Below, piece by piece: positions 42,024 through 50,624 of a stretch of 64,000 nt of DNA. The notes below the pieces were generated by a model, which saw only the letters and a list, made by a program, of their open reading frames with translations, had not been told where the DNA came from and searched no databases. This DNA is from Acidimicrobiales bacterium (GTDB lineage Bacteria > Actinomycetota > Acidimicrobiia > Acidimicrobiales > JAVJTC01), in contig JAVJTC010000002.1 of assembly GCA_040219085.1 (NCBI GenBank), forward strand, positions 62,001 through 126,000. Reading direction: 5' to 3'. How positions within the stretch are numbered: the first letter of the stretch is position 1; each line of letters starts with the position of its first letter. The position numbers and the translations under genes are program-made.

Positions 42024-42695
42024 ATGTTCGTCAAGATATGTGGGATCACGACAGAGGAGGACGCGCTCCTCTCGGTGGCGATGGGCGCCGACGCCGTCGG
42101 CTTCGTCATGGCCCCGTCGACGCGCCAGATCAGCCCGACACGGGTGGGCGACATCGTGCGGCGGCTCCCCCCCGAGATCCTCACGGTGGGGGTCTTCCGT
42201 GACGAGTCACCGGAACGTGTCGTGGAGATCGTCTCCAAGTCCGGGCTGCGGGCCGCGCAGCTCCACGGTCACGAGTCGGTCGCCGACAGCGTCTGGGTGG
42301 GCGAGCGCGTGCCGATAGTCATCAAGGCTTTCCCGGCCGGCTCGCGGGAACTCGAACGCGCCGCGGACTACGAGCCCGACCTCGTGCTCATCGACGCCGC
42401 GACGCCCGGCTCGGGGGAGATGTTCGACTGGTCACTCGCCGAGGATGCCCCCCGCAGACTCCCGATCGTGATGGCCGGGGGTCTGACACCGGGCAACGTG
42501 ATCGAGGCGATCGCCAAGGTTCACCCGTGGGGCGTGGACGTGTCGTCGGGTGTGGAGAGGTCACCGGGCCGCAAGGACCCGCGTCTGGTGCGTGACTTCA
42601 TCCGGGCCGCCCGTTCGGCCCCGACGGGGGACTGGGAGCCCGTCACGGCCCCCGAGGATCTCTACGACTGGCAGCGCGACGAAAGAGGACGTTGA
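42024..42695 (+). CDS. trpF: Phosphoribosylanthranilate isomerase TrpF
   Basis: The 223-residue TIM barrel opens MFVKICGIT with the catalytic Cys, and has [41 protein letters not shown] and [16 protein letters not shown] separate TrpF is notable because many Actinobacteria lack it and use PriA for both His and Trp. The C-terminus is extended by about 25 residues beyond the barrel. Confidence 0.95.
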   Translation: MFVKICGITTEEDALLSVAMGADAVGFVMAPSTRQISPTRVGDIVRRLPPEILTVGVFRDESPERVVEIVSKSGLRAAQLHGHESVADSVWVGERVPIVIKAFPAGSRELERAADYEPDLVLIDAATPGSGEMFDWSLAEDAPRRLPIVMAGGLTPGNVIEAIAKVHPWGVDVSSGVERSPGRKDPRLVRDFIRAARSAPTGDWEPVTAPEDLYDWQRDERGR

Positions 42696-42696
42696 C

Positions 42697-43851
42697 ATGG
42701 CGATGCTCGAACCCTCCCCTGAGGGCCGCTTCGGTCGCTTCGGCGGCCGTTTCGTGCCCGAGACCCTGGTACCGGCGTGTGAGGAGCTGGAGAGGGCGTT
42801 CAGGGAGGCCTGGGGCGATCCTGAGTTCCGTGCCGAGCTGGACGGTCTCCTCGCGGACTACGCCGGCCGACCGTCGGCGCTCACCGAGACGCCGCGCCTG
42901 TCCGACGAGTTGGGGCTCACGCTGGTGCTCAAGCGCGAGGACCTGAATCACACGGGCTCCCACAAGATCAACAACGTGCTGGGCCAGGCGCTCCTCGCAC
43001 GCCGGATGGGAAAGACCCGCCTCGTGGCGGAGACCGGCGCCGGCCAGCACGGGGTGGCGACGGCCACGGCTGCGGCGCTCATGGGGATGGAGTGCGTCGT
43101 CTACATGGGTGAGGTGGACATCGAGCGCCAGGCGCTCAACGTCTTCCGGATGAAACTCCTCGGCGCCGAGGTGAAGCCCGCGCTGAGCGGGAGCAGGACA
43201 CTCAAGGACGCCATCAACGAGGCGATGCGGGACTGGGTCGCCACGGTCGGTGACAGCCACTACTGCCTCGGATCGGTCATGGGTCCCCACCCGTACCCGT
43301 GGATGGTCCGCGAGATGCACCGGGTGATCGGGACCGAGGCGAGGGCGCAGATGCTCGAGCGTCACGGCCGCATGCCCGACGTCGTGACGGCATGCGTGGG
43401 AGGCGGTTCGAACGCTGCGGGGATCTTCAGCGGTTTCGACGACACGGACGCGGAACTGGTCGGGGTGGAACCCGCAGGTGGCGCGGCCGTCGGTCACGGT
43501 GTGCCCGGCGTCGTCCACGGTTCGCTGTCCTATCTCATGCAGGACGAGTTCGGTCAGGTCCTCGAGGCTGAGTCGATCAGCGCGGGTCTCGACTATCCCG
43601 GGATCGGTCCTGAGCATGCGCATCTGGCCGAGAGTGGCCGGGCGCGCTACGAGTCGGTCACCGACGCCGAGGTCATCGAGGCGTTCCAGCTACTCGCGCG
43701 TACCGAGGGCATCATCCCGGCTCTCGAGCCCGCCCACGCACTCGCGTGGGTATCCCGGGACCGGGCGGCGCTCGCCGGAAAGCTCGTGCTGTTGAACCTG
43801 TCGGGGCGTGGCGACAAGGACGTCGGGCAGATGATGGACATCCTCGGCTGA
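42697..43851 (+). CDS. trpB: Tryptophan synthase beta subunit TrpB
   Basis: This PLP enzyme joins indole and serine. The 384-residue product shows [12 protein letters not shown], the PLP Lys in [10 protein letters not shown] (Lys 90), [26 protein letters not shown] and the C-terminal [10 protein letters not shown]. It is the TrpB1 type that pairs with TrpA. ATG 42697 has AGAGGA 7 nt upstream. The stop shares a base with the trpA start (TGATG). Confidence 0.97.
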   Translation: MAMLEPSPEGRFGRFGGRFVPETLVPACEELERAFREAWGDPEFRAELDGLLADYAGRPSALTETPRLSDELGLTLVLKREDLNHTGSHKINNVLGQALLARRMGKTRLVAETGAGQHGVATATAAALMGMECVVYMGEVDIERQALNVFRMKLLGAEVKPALSGSRTLKDAINEAMRDWVATVGDSHYCLGSVMGPHPYPWMVREMHRVIGTEARAQMLERHGRMPDVVTACVGGGSNAAGIFSGFDDTDAELVGVEPAGGAAVGHGVPGVVHGSLSYLMQDEFGQVLEAESISAGLDYPGIGPEHAHLAESGRARYESVTDAEVIEAFQLLARTEGIIPALEPAHALAWVSRDRAALAGKLVLLNLSGRGDKDVGQMMDILG

Positions 43852-44639
43852 TGGCCGACGTGGTCACACCGATCGATCTGCAGACCGCGCTCGCCGACAA
43901 GGTGGCCGCGGGGGGACGGTGTCTCGTGCCCTACGTGACCTGTGGCCTCGACGGCTGGGTCGACGCTGTCCGTGCCGCGGTCGACGCGGGCGCGGACGCG
44001 GTCGAGCTCGGTATCCCGTTCTCGGACCCGGTGATGGACGGTACGACGATCCAGGCCGCCAGTGAGCTGGCACTGCGGGCCGGAGCCGAGCCCCCGTCGC
44101 TGATCGCAGAGGCGGCGGGTCTCGACGTCGGCGTTCCGCTCGCCGTGATGACGTACTACAACATCGCGTTCCGCATGGGCCACGAGCGGTTCGCCCGGAG
44201 CCTGGTGGCCTCGGGCATCTCGGGAGCGATCCTGCCCGACCTGCCCCTCGACGAGGTCGGGCCGTGGGCGTCCGTCGCGGACGAGATCGGCGTGGCCACT
44301 GTCATGCTCGTGGCTCCGACGAGCCCCGACGAGCGGATCGTGCGCATCGCGGCGCGAGCGCGCGGGTTCGTCTACGCAGTCGGCCTGCTCGGAGTGACGG
44401 GTGAGCGCGCGGAGTTGGCGACGTCGGCCCGGTTGATCGCGGCGCGTGCCCGCGCCGTAGCGTCCATCCCGGTTCTGGTGGGTGTGGGCGTGTCGACCCC
44501 CGCCCAGGCCGTCGAGGTGTGCGAGGACGCCGACGGCGTCGTGGTGGGATCGGCGGTCGTGCGCCGCCTGATGGAGGACGGCCCCGCCGGGGTCGCCGAG
44601 GTGGTCGGCGATTTCCGCCGCGCTCTCGACGCCGGCTGA
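43851..44639 (+). CDS. trpA: Tryptophan synthase alpha subunit TrpA
   Basis: This TIM barrel cleaves indole-3-glycerol phosphate and channels indole to TrpB. The 262-residue product has VPYVTCGLDG, VELGIPFSDPVMDG with the catalytic Glu 52 and an Asp at 63, LPDLPLDEV, APTSPDERI, and VGVGVSTPAQA. It ends the trp block. Confidence 0.95.
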   Translation: MADVVTPIDLQTALADKVAAGGRCLVPYVTCGLDGWVDAVRAAVDAGADAVELGIPFSDPVMDGTTIQAASELALRAGAEPPSLIAEAAGLDVGVPLAVMTYYNIAFRMGHERFARSLVASGISGAILPDLPLDEVGPWASVADEIGVATVMLVAPTSPDERIVRIAARARGFVYAVGLLGVTGERAELATSARLIAARARAVASIPVLVGVGVSTPAQAVEVCEDADGVVVGSAVVRRLMEDGPAGVAEVVGDFRRALDAG

Positions 44640-44650
44640 CCGGCGCCTGC

Positions 44651-44690
44651 CCGCGGAATCACCGGCGCCCGCTGGAGGGTTCCGCGGAAC
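44651..44690. repeat. Palindrome before the small membrane gene
   Basis: GTTCCGCGGAAC (44679-44690) is a perfect 12-bp palindrome that ends at the base before the ATG at 44691. An upstream CCGCGGAA (44651-44658) repeats its right half. It may be an operator or an RNA hairpin that controls translation of the next gene. Confidence 0.5.
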
Positions 44691-44882
44691 ATGGGTGAGT
44701 TCCTCCTCGACATGGCGCTGCCCGCGACGGACCGGCAGGTGGCGATCCAGTGGATCGTGGCGCTCGTCGTGTGGCCGGTGGTCCTGTACGCGATGCGTGG
44801 GACGTCGCGTGATGTGCGCCTTTTCGTCTGGGGCCTCGCGGTCATGAACGTCGCGCTGTTCGGGCTCCGGACGGTGCACTGA
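44691..44882 (+). CDS. Small two-helix membrane protein
   Basis: This 63-residue protein has two membrane helices (about 18-35 and 42-59). It is not recognised. GGAGGG lies 12-17 nt before the ATG. It sits between trpA and the anti-sigma-like gene, on the opposite strand to the latter. Confidence 0.6.
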   Translation: MGEFLLDMALPATDRQVAIQWIVALVVWPVVLYAMRGTSRDVRLFVWGLAVMNVALFGLRTVH

Positions 44883-44891
44883 CCGTCCACG

Positions 44892-45182
44892 TCAGCGAGA
44901 GTCGTCGACCCCGGGACCCCTGGCGGCGAGTTCGGTGCCGAAGCGCCGCAGTCGGGCGATGGCCTCGGGGTCGGTCTCGGCGGGACCGCGTGCGAGCGAC
45001 GCCTTGATCTCGGTGTAGACGCTCTCCTCGAGTCCGCACCGGAGGCAGTCTTCGAGATGGGCGGCGACCAGGTCCGAGTCGTCGTCGAGTTCTCCATCGA
45101 GGTACGCCTGTAGGGCGCGTCCGACCTCGCGGCAGCTCAGGGGCGTGTCGGGACGCCGCCACCAGGCTCGCCGCAGTCTCAT
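44892..45182 (-). CDS. Zinc-finger anti-sigma factor (downstream of ECF sigma)
   Basis: The 96-residue soluble protein has the ZAS motif HLEDCLRC (H-x3-C-x2-C) preceded by LSCREVGRALQAYLDGEL, the pattern of RsrA-type anti-sigma factors. Such proteins hold an ECF sigma factor and can release it on thiol oxidation. ATG 45182 is chosen since CGGAG lies 6 nt upstream; it then starts 16 bp after the sigma gene on the same strand. It probably controls that sigma factor. Confidence 0.8.
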   Translation of the reverse strand: MRLRRAWWRRPDTPLSCREVGRALQAYLDGELDDDSDLVAAHLEDCLRCGLEESVYTEIKASLARGPAETDPEAIARLRRFGTELAARGPGVDDSR

Positions 45183-45198
45183 GGTGAGCTCCGTTGGA

Positions 45199-45750
45199 TC
45201 ATCGGCGGTACCTCCGAGCGACATCGGACTCGTCGAGAGCGTCGCGCATGCGCCTGCGAGCGCGATGGAGACGGCTCATGACCGTACCGACCGGAATGCC
45301 GAGTCGATCCGCTGCCTCCTGGTACGCGAGGCCCTCCATGTCGACGAGCTCCACGACGGCGCGGAACTTCTCGGGCAGGTCGTCGAGCGCAGCGGCCACG
45401 GTCGCGTCGAAGGTCGCCTCGACGACGAGAGCCTCGACGTCGAGTGCCTCTGCGTCCTCGTCGGCCAGGCGTTCGAGCGTGGTGTCGGGATCCCGCATGA
45501 GCTCCGGGCGCCTGCGGCGGACCCGGTTGATCTGGGCGTTTCGCATGATGGTGAGCAGCCAGGCGCGTGGATAGCGCCCGTCGAAACGGTCGATGGCCCT
45601 GTACGCACGCAACAGGGTGTCCTGTACGAGATCCTCGGCGTCGGTCGGGTTGCGGGTGATCGACCGCGCGACGCGGTAGAGAACGTCGAGTTCGGGCAGC
45701 ACATGGGCCTCGAACGCCTCGGCGGAGTTCGTGGCCGGTGGAGGGGTCAC
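45199..45750 (-). CDS. ECF sigma factor (SigR/SigE-like)
   Basis: The 183-residue sigma-70-family protein has region 2 (LYRVARSITRNPTDAEDLVQ, then TLLRAYRA) and region 4 (LPEKFRAVVELVDMEGLAYQ, EAADRLGIPVGTVMSRLHRA), with nothing recognisable between them. The similarity and the ZAS gene downstream point to a SigR-type stress sigma that responds to thiol oxidation, which would fit a mycothiol producer. The GTG start at 45750 has TAGGAT 8 nt upstream, which is a housekeeping-type box rather than an obvious autoregulated ECF promoter. Confidence 0.9.
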   Translation of the reverse strand: MTPPPATNSAEAFEAHVLPELDVLYRVARSITRNPTDAEDLVQDTLLRAYRAIDRFDGRYPRAWLLTIMRNAQINRVRRRRPELMRDPDTTLERLADEDAEALDVEALVVEATFDATVAAALDDLPEKFRAVVELVDMEGLAYQEAADRLGIPVGTVMSRLHRARRRMRDALDESDVARRYRR

Positions 45751-45758
45751 AGGCAGCG

Positions 45759-45764
45759 ATCCTA
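45759..45764 (-). promoter_or_regulatory. -10 box of the ECF sigma gene (likely leaderless)
   Basis: Read on the minus strand, TAGGAT ends 8 nt before the GTG at 45750. Confidence 0.5.
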
Positions 45765-45824
45765 CCTTTGCCGTCGGCGCGGCCTCGGGAATCGCGGGGC
45801 CGTCCGATGGGTTGCACGATCGTG

Positions 45825-46076
45825 ATGCGGACGACGCGCCATCGGCGAACTCGGCGCCGCCTCGACGCCTACGTCGACGCGGAACTGGCCGCCGGAGTCG
45901 TTCCCGACGTGGAACGCCACCTCGACGAGTGCCCGGACTGTCGCACCACCGTGGTGCTGATCCGACGTCTCAAGCGCTCGCTGGCACGTCTCGCTCGCGA
46001 CGATCGGACGGCCCTCGAGCGGCTGCGCGGATGGGTCGCAGCGGAGCTCACCGGGCCCCGCGGCGATCCTCGCTGA
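45825..46076 (+). CDS. Second zinc-finger anti-sigma-like protein
   Basis: The 83-residue basic protein has RRRLDAYVDAELAAG and the ZAS motif HLDECPDC (H-x3-C-x2-C), then a helical region with no membrane segment. It is divergent from the ECF sigma gene. It could be a second anti-sigma factor or a regulator of another sigma factor. The start is not certain: GTG 45822 and ATG 45807 are also in frame. Confidence 0.65.
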   Translation: MRTTRHRRTRRRLDAYVDAELAAGVVPDVERHLDECPDCRTTVVLIRRLKRSLARLARDDRTALERLRGWVAAELTGPRGDPR

Positions 46077-46130
46077 GACGCGCGCGGTGGTTCGCGACGG
46101 ACCCGCGCCACACTGCAGAGCGGGAAATGC

Positions 46131-46136
46131 TTGACT
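46131..46136 (+). promoter_or_regulatory. Possible -35 box of the HU gene
   Basis: TTGACT is a good -35 match 92 bp before the hup start, in a gap of 151 bp. No -10 at 16-18 bp spacing is convincing; TGTAAT (46168-46173) is too far. Confidence 0.3.
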
Positions 46137-46227
46137 TTCCGGGCTATTCGTACTCGCGTTGCATCGTTGTAATTCGCCCGGCCGTCCGCGGGCCCGGGCC
46201 ATGATCGCCATCGAACAGGAGAATTGG

Positions 46228-46509
46228 ATGAACAAGAGCGAACTCGTGACAGCGATCGCTGAGAAGACCGACGTCACGAAGACCGACGTCGATGCCGTAC
46301 TGACAGGTCTCTTCGACGTCGTCGCCGACGTCGTCGCCGCCGGCGACGAGAAGGTGCAGATCCCCGGGTGGATCAGCTTCGAGCAGACCACCCGGTCGGC
46401 CAGGAAGGGTCGTAACCCCCAGACGGGCGAGGAGCTGGACATTCCGGCGACCAAGGCCGTCAAGGTGTCGGCCGGTTCCAAGCTGAAGGCGGCCGCCAAG
46501 GGCGCCTGA
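46228..46509 (+). CDS. hup: HU-family nucleoid protein
   Basis: This 93-residue DNA-bending protein begins MNKSELVTAIAEKTDVTKTD. The beta-arm region has ARKGRNPQTGEELDIPATKA, the RNPxTG signature of HU. There is no Lys- and Ala-rich tail like that of mycobacterial HupB, so it is the short form. ATG 46228 follows AGGAGA with 5-nt spacing. Confidence 0.95.
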   Translation: MNKSELVTAIAEKTDVTKTDVDAVLTGLFDVVADVVAAGDEKVQIPGWISFEQTTRSARKGRNPQTGEELDIPATKAVKVSAGSKLKAAAKGA

Positions 46510-46528
46510 GCACGAACCTACGGATGAT

Positions 46529-46565
46529 CGACTGCGGGGCCCCCGAACCGGTGGCCCCGCAGTCG
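46529..46565 (+). terminator. Hairpin downstream of the HU gene
   Basis: CGACTGCGGGGCC (46529-46541) pairs perfectly over 13 bp with GGCCCCGCAGTCG (46553-46565) around an 11-nt loop. There is no T-run after it. It is likely a transcription end or an mRNA-stabilising structure for hup. Confidence 0.6.
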
Positions 46566-46610
46566 CGTCCGGCCACGCACCCGCACTTCGCCCAGCCCCG
46601 GCGGTGCGGG

Positions 46611-46616
46611 TAGGTT
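46611..46616 (+). promoter_or_regulatory. -10 box of bcp (likely leaderless)
   Basis: TAGGTT ends 6 nt before the ATG at 46623. Confidence 0.5.
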
Positions 46617-46622
46617 GCCGCC

Positions 46623-47093
46623 ATGGCAGACCAGAAGCTCGCGCCCGGTGACCGGGCACCCCAGTTCACGCTCCGCGACCAGACCGGCGAGAAGGTGAAG
46701 CTCACAGGCCTGAAGGGCCGGCGGGTGTTCGTGTACTTCTATCCGAAGGCTCTGACCCCCGGGTGTACGACCCAGTCGATCGGGCTCAGCGAGATCGCCG
46801 CTGAGGTGGGCGACACCGTGATCATCGGAATCAGCCCCGACGAACCGGACCGTCAGAAGGCCTTCGACGACAAGCACGGCCTCGGTTTCACCCTGCTGTC
46901 GGACGCCGACCACGACGTGGCCGAGCGTTACGGCGTGTGGGGTGAGAAGAAGATGTACGGGAAGTCCTACATGGGGATCATCCGTTCCGCGTTCCTGATC
47001 TCGCCGACGGGGCGGATCGAGGGCGCCTGGTACAAGGTGAGTCCGAAGGACACCCCCAAGAAGCTCCTTGCCGCGTTGAAGGCCGACTCGTGA
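46623..47093 (+). CDS. bcp: Thiol peroxidase Bcp/PrxQ (1-Cys form)
   Basis: This 156-residue peroxiredoxin reduces peroxides. FVYFYPKALTPGCTTQS holds the peroxidatic Cys near residue 48 in the TPGC motif. The resolving Cys found five residues on in PrxQ proteins (CTxExC type) is absent, so it would work as a 1-Cys enzyme with a partner thiol, perhaps mycothiol. Its stop overlaps the next gene (GTGA). Confidence 0.92.
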   Translation: MADQKLAPGDRAPQFTLRDQTGEKVKLTGLKGRRVFVYFYPKALTPGCTTQSIGLSEIAAEVGDTVIIGISPDEPDRQKAFDDKHGLGFTLLSDADHDVAERYGVWGEKKMYGKSYMGIIRSAFLISPTGRIEGAWYKVSPKDTPKKLLAALKADS

Positions 47094-47521
47094 GCCTCCC
47101 GGCACCCGCCGATGTCATTCCCCATCGTGCCCCGTTCCTGTTCGTCGACGGTCTCACGGCGCTCGAGCCGGGGGTCTCGGCGGCGGGTTGGTGGGATCTC
47201 ACGGGCGACGAGGCGTTCTTCGGCGGCCACTTCCCGGGTCGACCCACCCTGCCCGGGGTGCTCATGGCCGAGGCCATCGCGCAGCTGGGCGCGATCGCGG
47301 TACTGAGCGACGAGCGCTTCAGCGGACGTCTCCCGCTGTTCGGCGGGCTCGACGGGGCCCGCTTCCGTCGTCAGGTGTCGCCGGGCGACCGACTGGATCT
47401 GGAGGTCGAAATGGGCCGTCTGTCGGCTCGCGCCGGCAAGGGGTCAGGGCGGGCCCTCGTGGGCGGGAACGTCGCCTGTGAATGCGATCTGATGTTCGTG
47501 ATGGTCGACGCCGCGGGCTGA
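47090..47521 (+). CDS. FabZ-like 3-hydroxyacyl-ACP dehydratase
   Basis: The 143-residue hot-dog-fold protein has VIPHRAPFLFVDGL with the FabZ active-site surroundings and GGHFPGRPTLPGVLMAEAIA with the catalytic His and Glu. FabZ dehydrates 3-hydroxyacyl-ACP in fatty-acid elongation. It is convergent with the fab operon and could complete the cycle of FabH, FabG and FabF. It is coupled to bcp by a 4-bp overlap. Confidence 0.88.
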   Translation: MSLPAPADVIPHRAPFLFVDGLTALEPGVSAAGWWDLTGDEAFFGGHFPGRPTLPGVLMAEAIAQLGAIAVLSDERFSGRLPLFGGLDGARFRRQVSPGDRLDLEVEMGRLSARAGKGSGRALVGGNVACECDLMFVMVDAAG

Positions 47522-47525
47522 GCGG

Positions 47526-47546
47526 CGCCGACGGATCAGGTCGGCG
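47526..47546. terminator. Hairpin between the FabZ-like gene and fabF
   Basis: CGCCGAC (47526-47532) pairs with GTCGGCG (47540-47546) around a 7-nt loop that holds the fabF stop. It could serve both convergent genes; no T-run is present. Confidence 0.4.
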
Positions 47547-48714
47547 GTGGTGAGATCACAACCGTCGCGTTGTGTCCACCGAAGCCGAACGAGTTCGACA
47601 GGCTCGGCCCGGGCTCCCAGGGGGCCGCTGAGCCCGTCACGAGGCGCATCGTGGGCAGTTCGGGGTCCTGGGTCGCCCAGCCGGCCGTGGGTGGGATCAG
47701 GCGGTGCTCCATGGCCATCAGCACGGCCACGGCCTCCAGGGCCCCGGCGGCACCGAGCGCGTGGCCCGTGACGCCCTTGGTGGAGGTCACGAGCGGTCCC
47801 GGCTCGCCGAACACCTTGGCCATCGCCTCGGCCTCGGCAGCGTCGTTGAGGGGCGTGGAGGTGCCGTGGGCGTTGACGTGCACGATGTCGTCGGCGGACA
47901 GCTCGGCGTTCTCGATGGCGATCTCCATGCACCGCACCGCGCCCGCACCCTGAGGGCGGGGAGCGGTGATGTGATAGGCGTCGGCTGTCGTCGCGTAGCC
48001 TGCGATCTCGCCCAGGATGTCGGCACCCCGGGCCTGCGCGTGTTCGAGTTCCTCGAGGACGAGGATGGCGCCGCCCTCGGCGTGCATGAAGCCGTCACGC
48101 TCCGCGTCGAAGGGCCGTGAGATACCCGCCGCGGACGTCGCCGTCATGTTGATGAAGGCCTGCGTGCCGGTGGGCGTGTTCGTCGCTTCGGAGCCGCCGG
48201 TGATCATGACGTCGCAGCGTCCGTTTCGGATCATCTCGGTCGCGTTGCCGATGGCCTGGTTGCTCGACGCACAAGCGGTGACGACCGTCTCGCACGGGCC
48301 CCGGAACCCGTAGCGCATCGAGATGGCGGCCGCTCCGGCATTCGCCATCATCATCGGCACGAGGAACGGTGAGACGCGACGCGGGCCCTTCTCGAGGAGG
48401 ACCTGGACCTGCGTCTCGAGCGTCTGGAGCCCACCGATGCCGGTTCCCAGCAGGACACCGGTCCGATCGGGGTCCGCGCCGGGGTCACCGGACTGCTCGA
48501 GCGCCTCTGCGCCGGCCGCGATGGCGAACTGGGCGAAGCGATCCTGGCGGCGGGCGTCTTTGGGGTTGTCGAAGTAGGGGAGTGGGTCGAAGTCGGGAAC
48601 CAGACGAACCCCTTCGGGCGGATCCGCCAGGAGTCCGGCCCAGAACGCGTCCCGACCGATCCCGCACGACGCGAGGACGCCGATGCCCGTGACGACGACG
48701 CGACGGCGAGTCAT
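47536..48714 (-). CDS. fabF: 3-oxoacyl-ACP synthase II FabF
   Basis: This condensing enzyme extends acyl-ACP with malonyl-ACP. The 392-residue product has the Cys-His-His triad in TACASSNQAIG, NAHGTSTPLND and KGVTGHALGAAG, with SNSFGFGGHNATV at the end. It is the last gene of the minus-strand fab operon, 1 bp after acpP. Confidence 0.96.
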   Translation of the reverse strand: MTRRRVVVTGIGVLASCGIGRDAFWAGLLADPPEGVRLVPDFDPLPYFDNPKDARRQDRFAQFAIAAGAEALEQSGDPGADPDRTGVLLGTGIGGLQTLETQVQVLLEKGPRRVSPFLVPMMMANAGAAAISMRYGFRGPCETVVTACASSNQAIGNATEMIRNGRCDVMITGGSEATNTPTGTQAFINMTATSAAGISRPFDAERDGFMHAEGGAILVLEELEHAQARGADILGEIAGYATTADAYHITAPRPQGAGAVRCMEIAIENAELSADDIVHVNAHGTSTPLNDAAEAEAMAKVFGEPGPLVTSTKGVTGHALGAAGALEAVAVLMAMEHRLIPPTAGWATQDPELPTMRLVTGSAAPWEPGPSLSNSFGFGGHNATVVISPPPT

Positions 48715-48715
48715 C

Positions 48716-48952
48716 TCAGAGCTTCGAGGTCACGAGGTCGTAGGCGCCACCGACGGTGTCGATGCCCTCGAGTTCCTCTTCTTCGACCGTGATGTCGAAT
48801 TCCTCTTCGAGGGCCATCACGAACTCGACGAGGTCGAGGCTGTCGGCATCGAGGTCGTCCGCGAAGCTGGCCTCCTTGGTGACCAGCGCACCGTCGACGG
48901 CCAGGACCTCGACAGCGCACTTGCGGAAGCGTTCGAACTTGTCGTCACTCAC
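48716..48952 (-). CDS. acpP: Acyl carrier protein AcpP
   Basis: The 78-residue acidic protein has the phosphopantetheine site [18 protein letters not shown] with Ser 38. The GTG start at 48952 has a strong GGAGGA 5-6 nt upstream, suited to high expression. It sits between fabG and fabF. Confidence 0.96.
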   Translation of the reverse strand: MSDDKFERFRKCAVEVLAVDGALVTKEASFADDLDADSLDLVEFVMALEEEFDITVEEEELEGIDTVGGAYDLVTSKL

Positions 48953-48987
48953 AGTTGTCCTCCGGGGGTGTGGTTGGGTGGGGAATC

Positions 48988-49698
48988 TCAGGCGCCCATC
49001 GCGAGGCCGCCGTCCACGGGGATCACGGCGCCGGTGATGTAGCCGGCCCCCTCGGAGGCGATGAAGGTGATCGTCGCTGCGATCTCCTCCGGTGTGCCGA
49101 ATCGACCGAGCGGCACGGCCTCAGCCATCGCCGCCTGACGATCCTCGGATAGCGCGTCGATCATATCGGTGGAGATCGGGCCGGGGGCGATGACGTTGAC
49201 GGTCACCGAACGTGACGCGAACTCCTTGGCGAGCGAGCGCGCCAGGCCGACGAGGCCGGCCTTGGAAGCGGCGTAATTGGCCTGACCGGCCTGCCCCCCG
49301 AGTCCGACGACCGACGACACGAACACGATGCGGCCCCAGCGCCCGCGCATCATGGGTTTGAGCGCCCGCTTGGCGACCCGGAAGCCGCCCGTGAGATTCG
49401 CGTCGAGCACGCCGCTGAAGTCTTCCGTGCCCATCCGCAGTGCGAGGTTGTCCGCGGTGATGCCGGCGTTCGACACGAGGATCTCCACCGGACCGAGCTC
49501 CGCCTCGACCCGGCTGAAGGCCTCCTCGACGGCGTCGTCGTCGGTGACGTCGCAGCGGACCGCCACGATGTCGTCGCCGAGCGTGGGTTCCGTCGTGCGG
49601 TAGGTCACCGCTACACGGTGGCCGGCATCAGCGAGGGCCCGGGCGGTGGCCGCGCCGATGCCGCGGTTGCCGCCGGTGACGAGGGCGACGCGGCTCAC
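48988..49698 (-). CDS. fabG: 3-oxoacyl-ACP reductase FabG
   Basis: The 236-residue short-chain dehydrogenase has [16 protein letters not shown] for NADPH binding, SNAGIT, the catalytic Ser in FVSSVVG, YAASK, and the C-terminal [14 protein letters not shown] at 49698, overlapping the fabH stop by 4 bp, gives a normal N-terminus ([10 protein letters not shown]); a GTG three codons earlier is possible. Confidence 0.95.
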   Translation of the reverse strand: MSRVALVTGGNRGIGAATARALADAGHRVAVTYRTTEPTLGDDIVAVRCDVTDDDAVEEAFSRVEAELGPVEILVSNAGITADNLALRMGTEDFSGVLDANLTGGFRVAKRALKPMMRGRWGRIVFVSSVVGLGGQAGQANYAASKAGLVGLARSLAKEFASRSVTVNVIAPGPISTDMIDALSEDRQAAMAEAVPLGRFGTPEEIAATITFIASEGAGYITGAVIPVDGGLAMGA

Positions 49699-50624
49699 GG
49701 GTCCCACCGGATGATCGTGGCCGCGGCCGTCATTCCCGCGCCGAAACCGACGAGCAGGGCGTGGTCGCCACGCTCGAGTCGACCCTTGTCCGCTGCCTCC
49801 GCCAGGGCGAGGGGCACGGTCGCGGCGGACGTGTTGCCGGAGAACGACAGCACCTCGACGGCGCGTTCGGCTGGGATCCCGAGTCGGTCACAGGCCGCCT
49901 CGATGATGCGGATGTTCGCCTGGTGGGGGATGACCACGTCGATGTCGCCGGCGCTGAGCCCGGCTCCTTCGAGGACCTCGTTGGTGGTGTCGACCATGAT
50001 CCGCACGGCGCGGCGGAAGACCTCACGGCCGTTCATCTGCATCTTGCCGCCGAGATCGCAGTAGAGGAGCTCCTCGAGGGAGCCGTCGGACTTGAGTGAC
50101 CAGCTGAGAATCGAGTCCTCGCGGTCTTCGGAGGCCTGAAGGACGACGGCCCCGGCCCCGTCGCCGAAGAGGACGGCGGTGTTGCGGTCCTCCCAGTCGG
50201 TGATGCGGCTCAGTGTGTCGGCCCCCACGACGAGCACCGTGTCGAACCCCTGCTGGACGAAACCGCGTCCTGCCAACAGGGCGTAGACGAAACCCGAACA
50301 CGCCGCGTTGAGGTCGAAGGCCGCGCAGTTCAGGCCGAGGAGGTGCTGGAGGCCCGACGCTGTCGCGGGGACCATGCGGTCCGGCGTCGTGGTGGCGAGA
50401 ACGAGGAGGTCGATGTCGCCGCGGTCGATGCCGGCCCGGGCGATCGCCGCCTCCGCTGCGTGCTTGGCGCTCTCGGTGGTCGAGGTGCCGATGCGCCGTT
50501 CCTTGATGCCGGTGCGGTCGACGATCCAGTCGTCGCTCGTGTCAAGCGACTTCGCGAGGTCGTCGTTGGTGACGATCTTCGGGGGAAGGTGCGACCCCCA
50601 GCCGATGATCCGTGATGCGCGCAT
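49695..50624 (-). CDS. fabH: 3-oxoacyl-ACP synthase III FabH
   Basis: This initiating condensing enzyme has 309 residues. The catalytic Cys is 109 in NAACSGFVYAL, the His is in IPHQANIRI, and the Asn is in SFSGNTSAAT. DDWIVDRTGIKERRI is the FabH N-terminal hallmark. The ATG at 50624 shares one base with the fabD stop. The frame is open further upstream but that part only covers fabD. Confidence 0.96.
   Translation of the reverse strand: MRASRIIGWGSHLPPKIVTNDDLAKSLDTSDDWIVDRTGIKERRIGTSTTESAKHAAEAAIARAGIDRGDIDLLVLATTTPDRMVPATASGLQHLLGLNCAAFDLNAACSGFVYALLAGRGFVQQGFDTVLVVGADTLSRITDWEDRNTAVLFGDGAGAVVLQASEDREDSILSWSLKSDGSLEELLYCDLGGKMQMNGREVFRRAVRIMVDTTNEVLEGAGLSAGDIDVVIPHQANIRIIEAACDRLGIPAERAVEVLSFSGNTSAATVPLALAEAADKGRLERGDHALLVGFGAGMTAAATIIRWDP

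Noticed and set aside
44687-44702. Possible LexA box (GAAC-N8-GTTC) at the small membrane gene
   Set aside because: The spacing is 8 nt, while the actinobacterial LexA site has GAAC-N4-GTTC. The match is chance from the GTTCCGCGGAAC palindrome.
46123-46161. SigR-type promoter (GGAAA ... GTTG) before hup
   Set aside because: The spacing of about 30 bp is far from the 16-19 bp needed.
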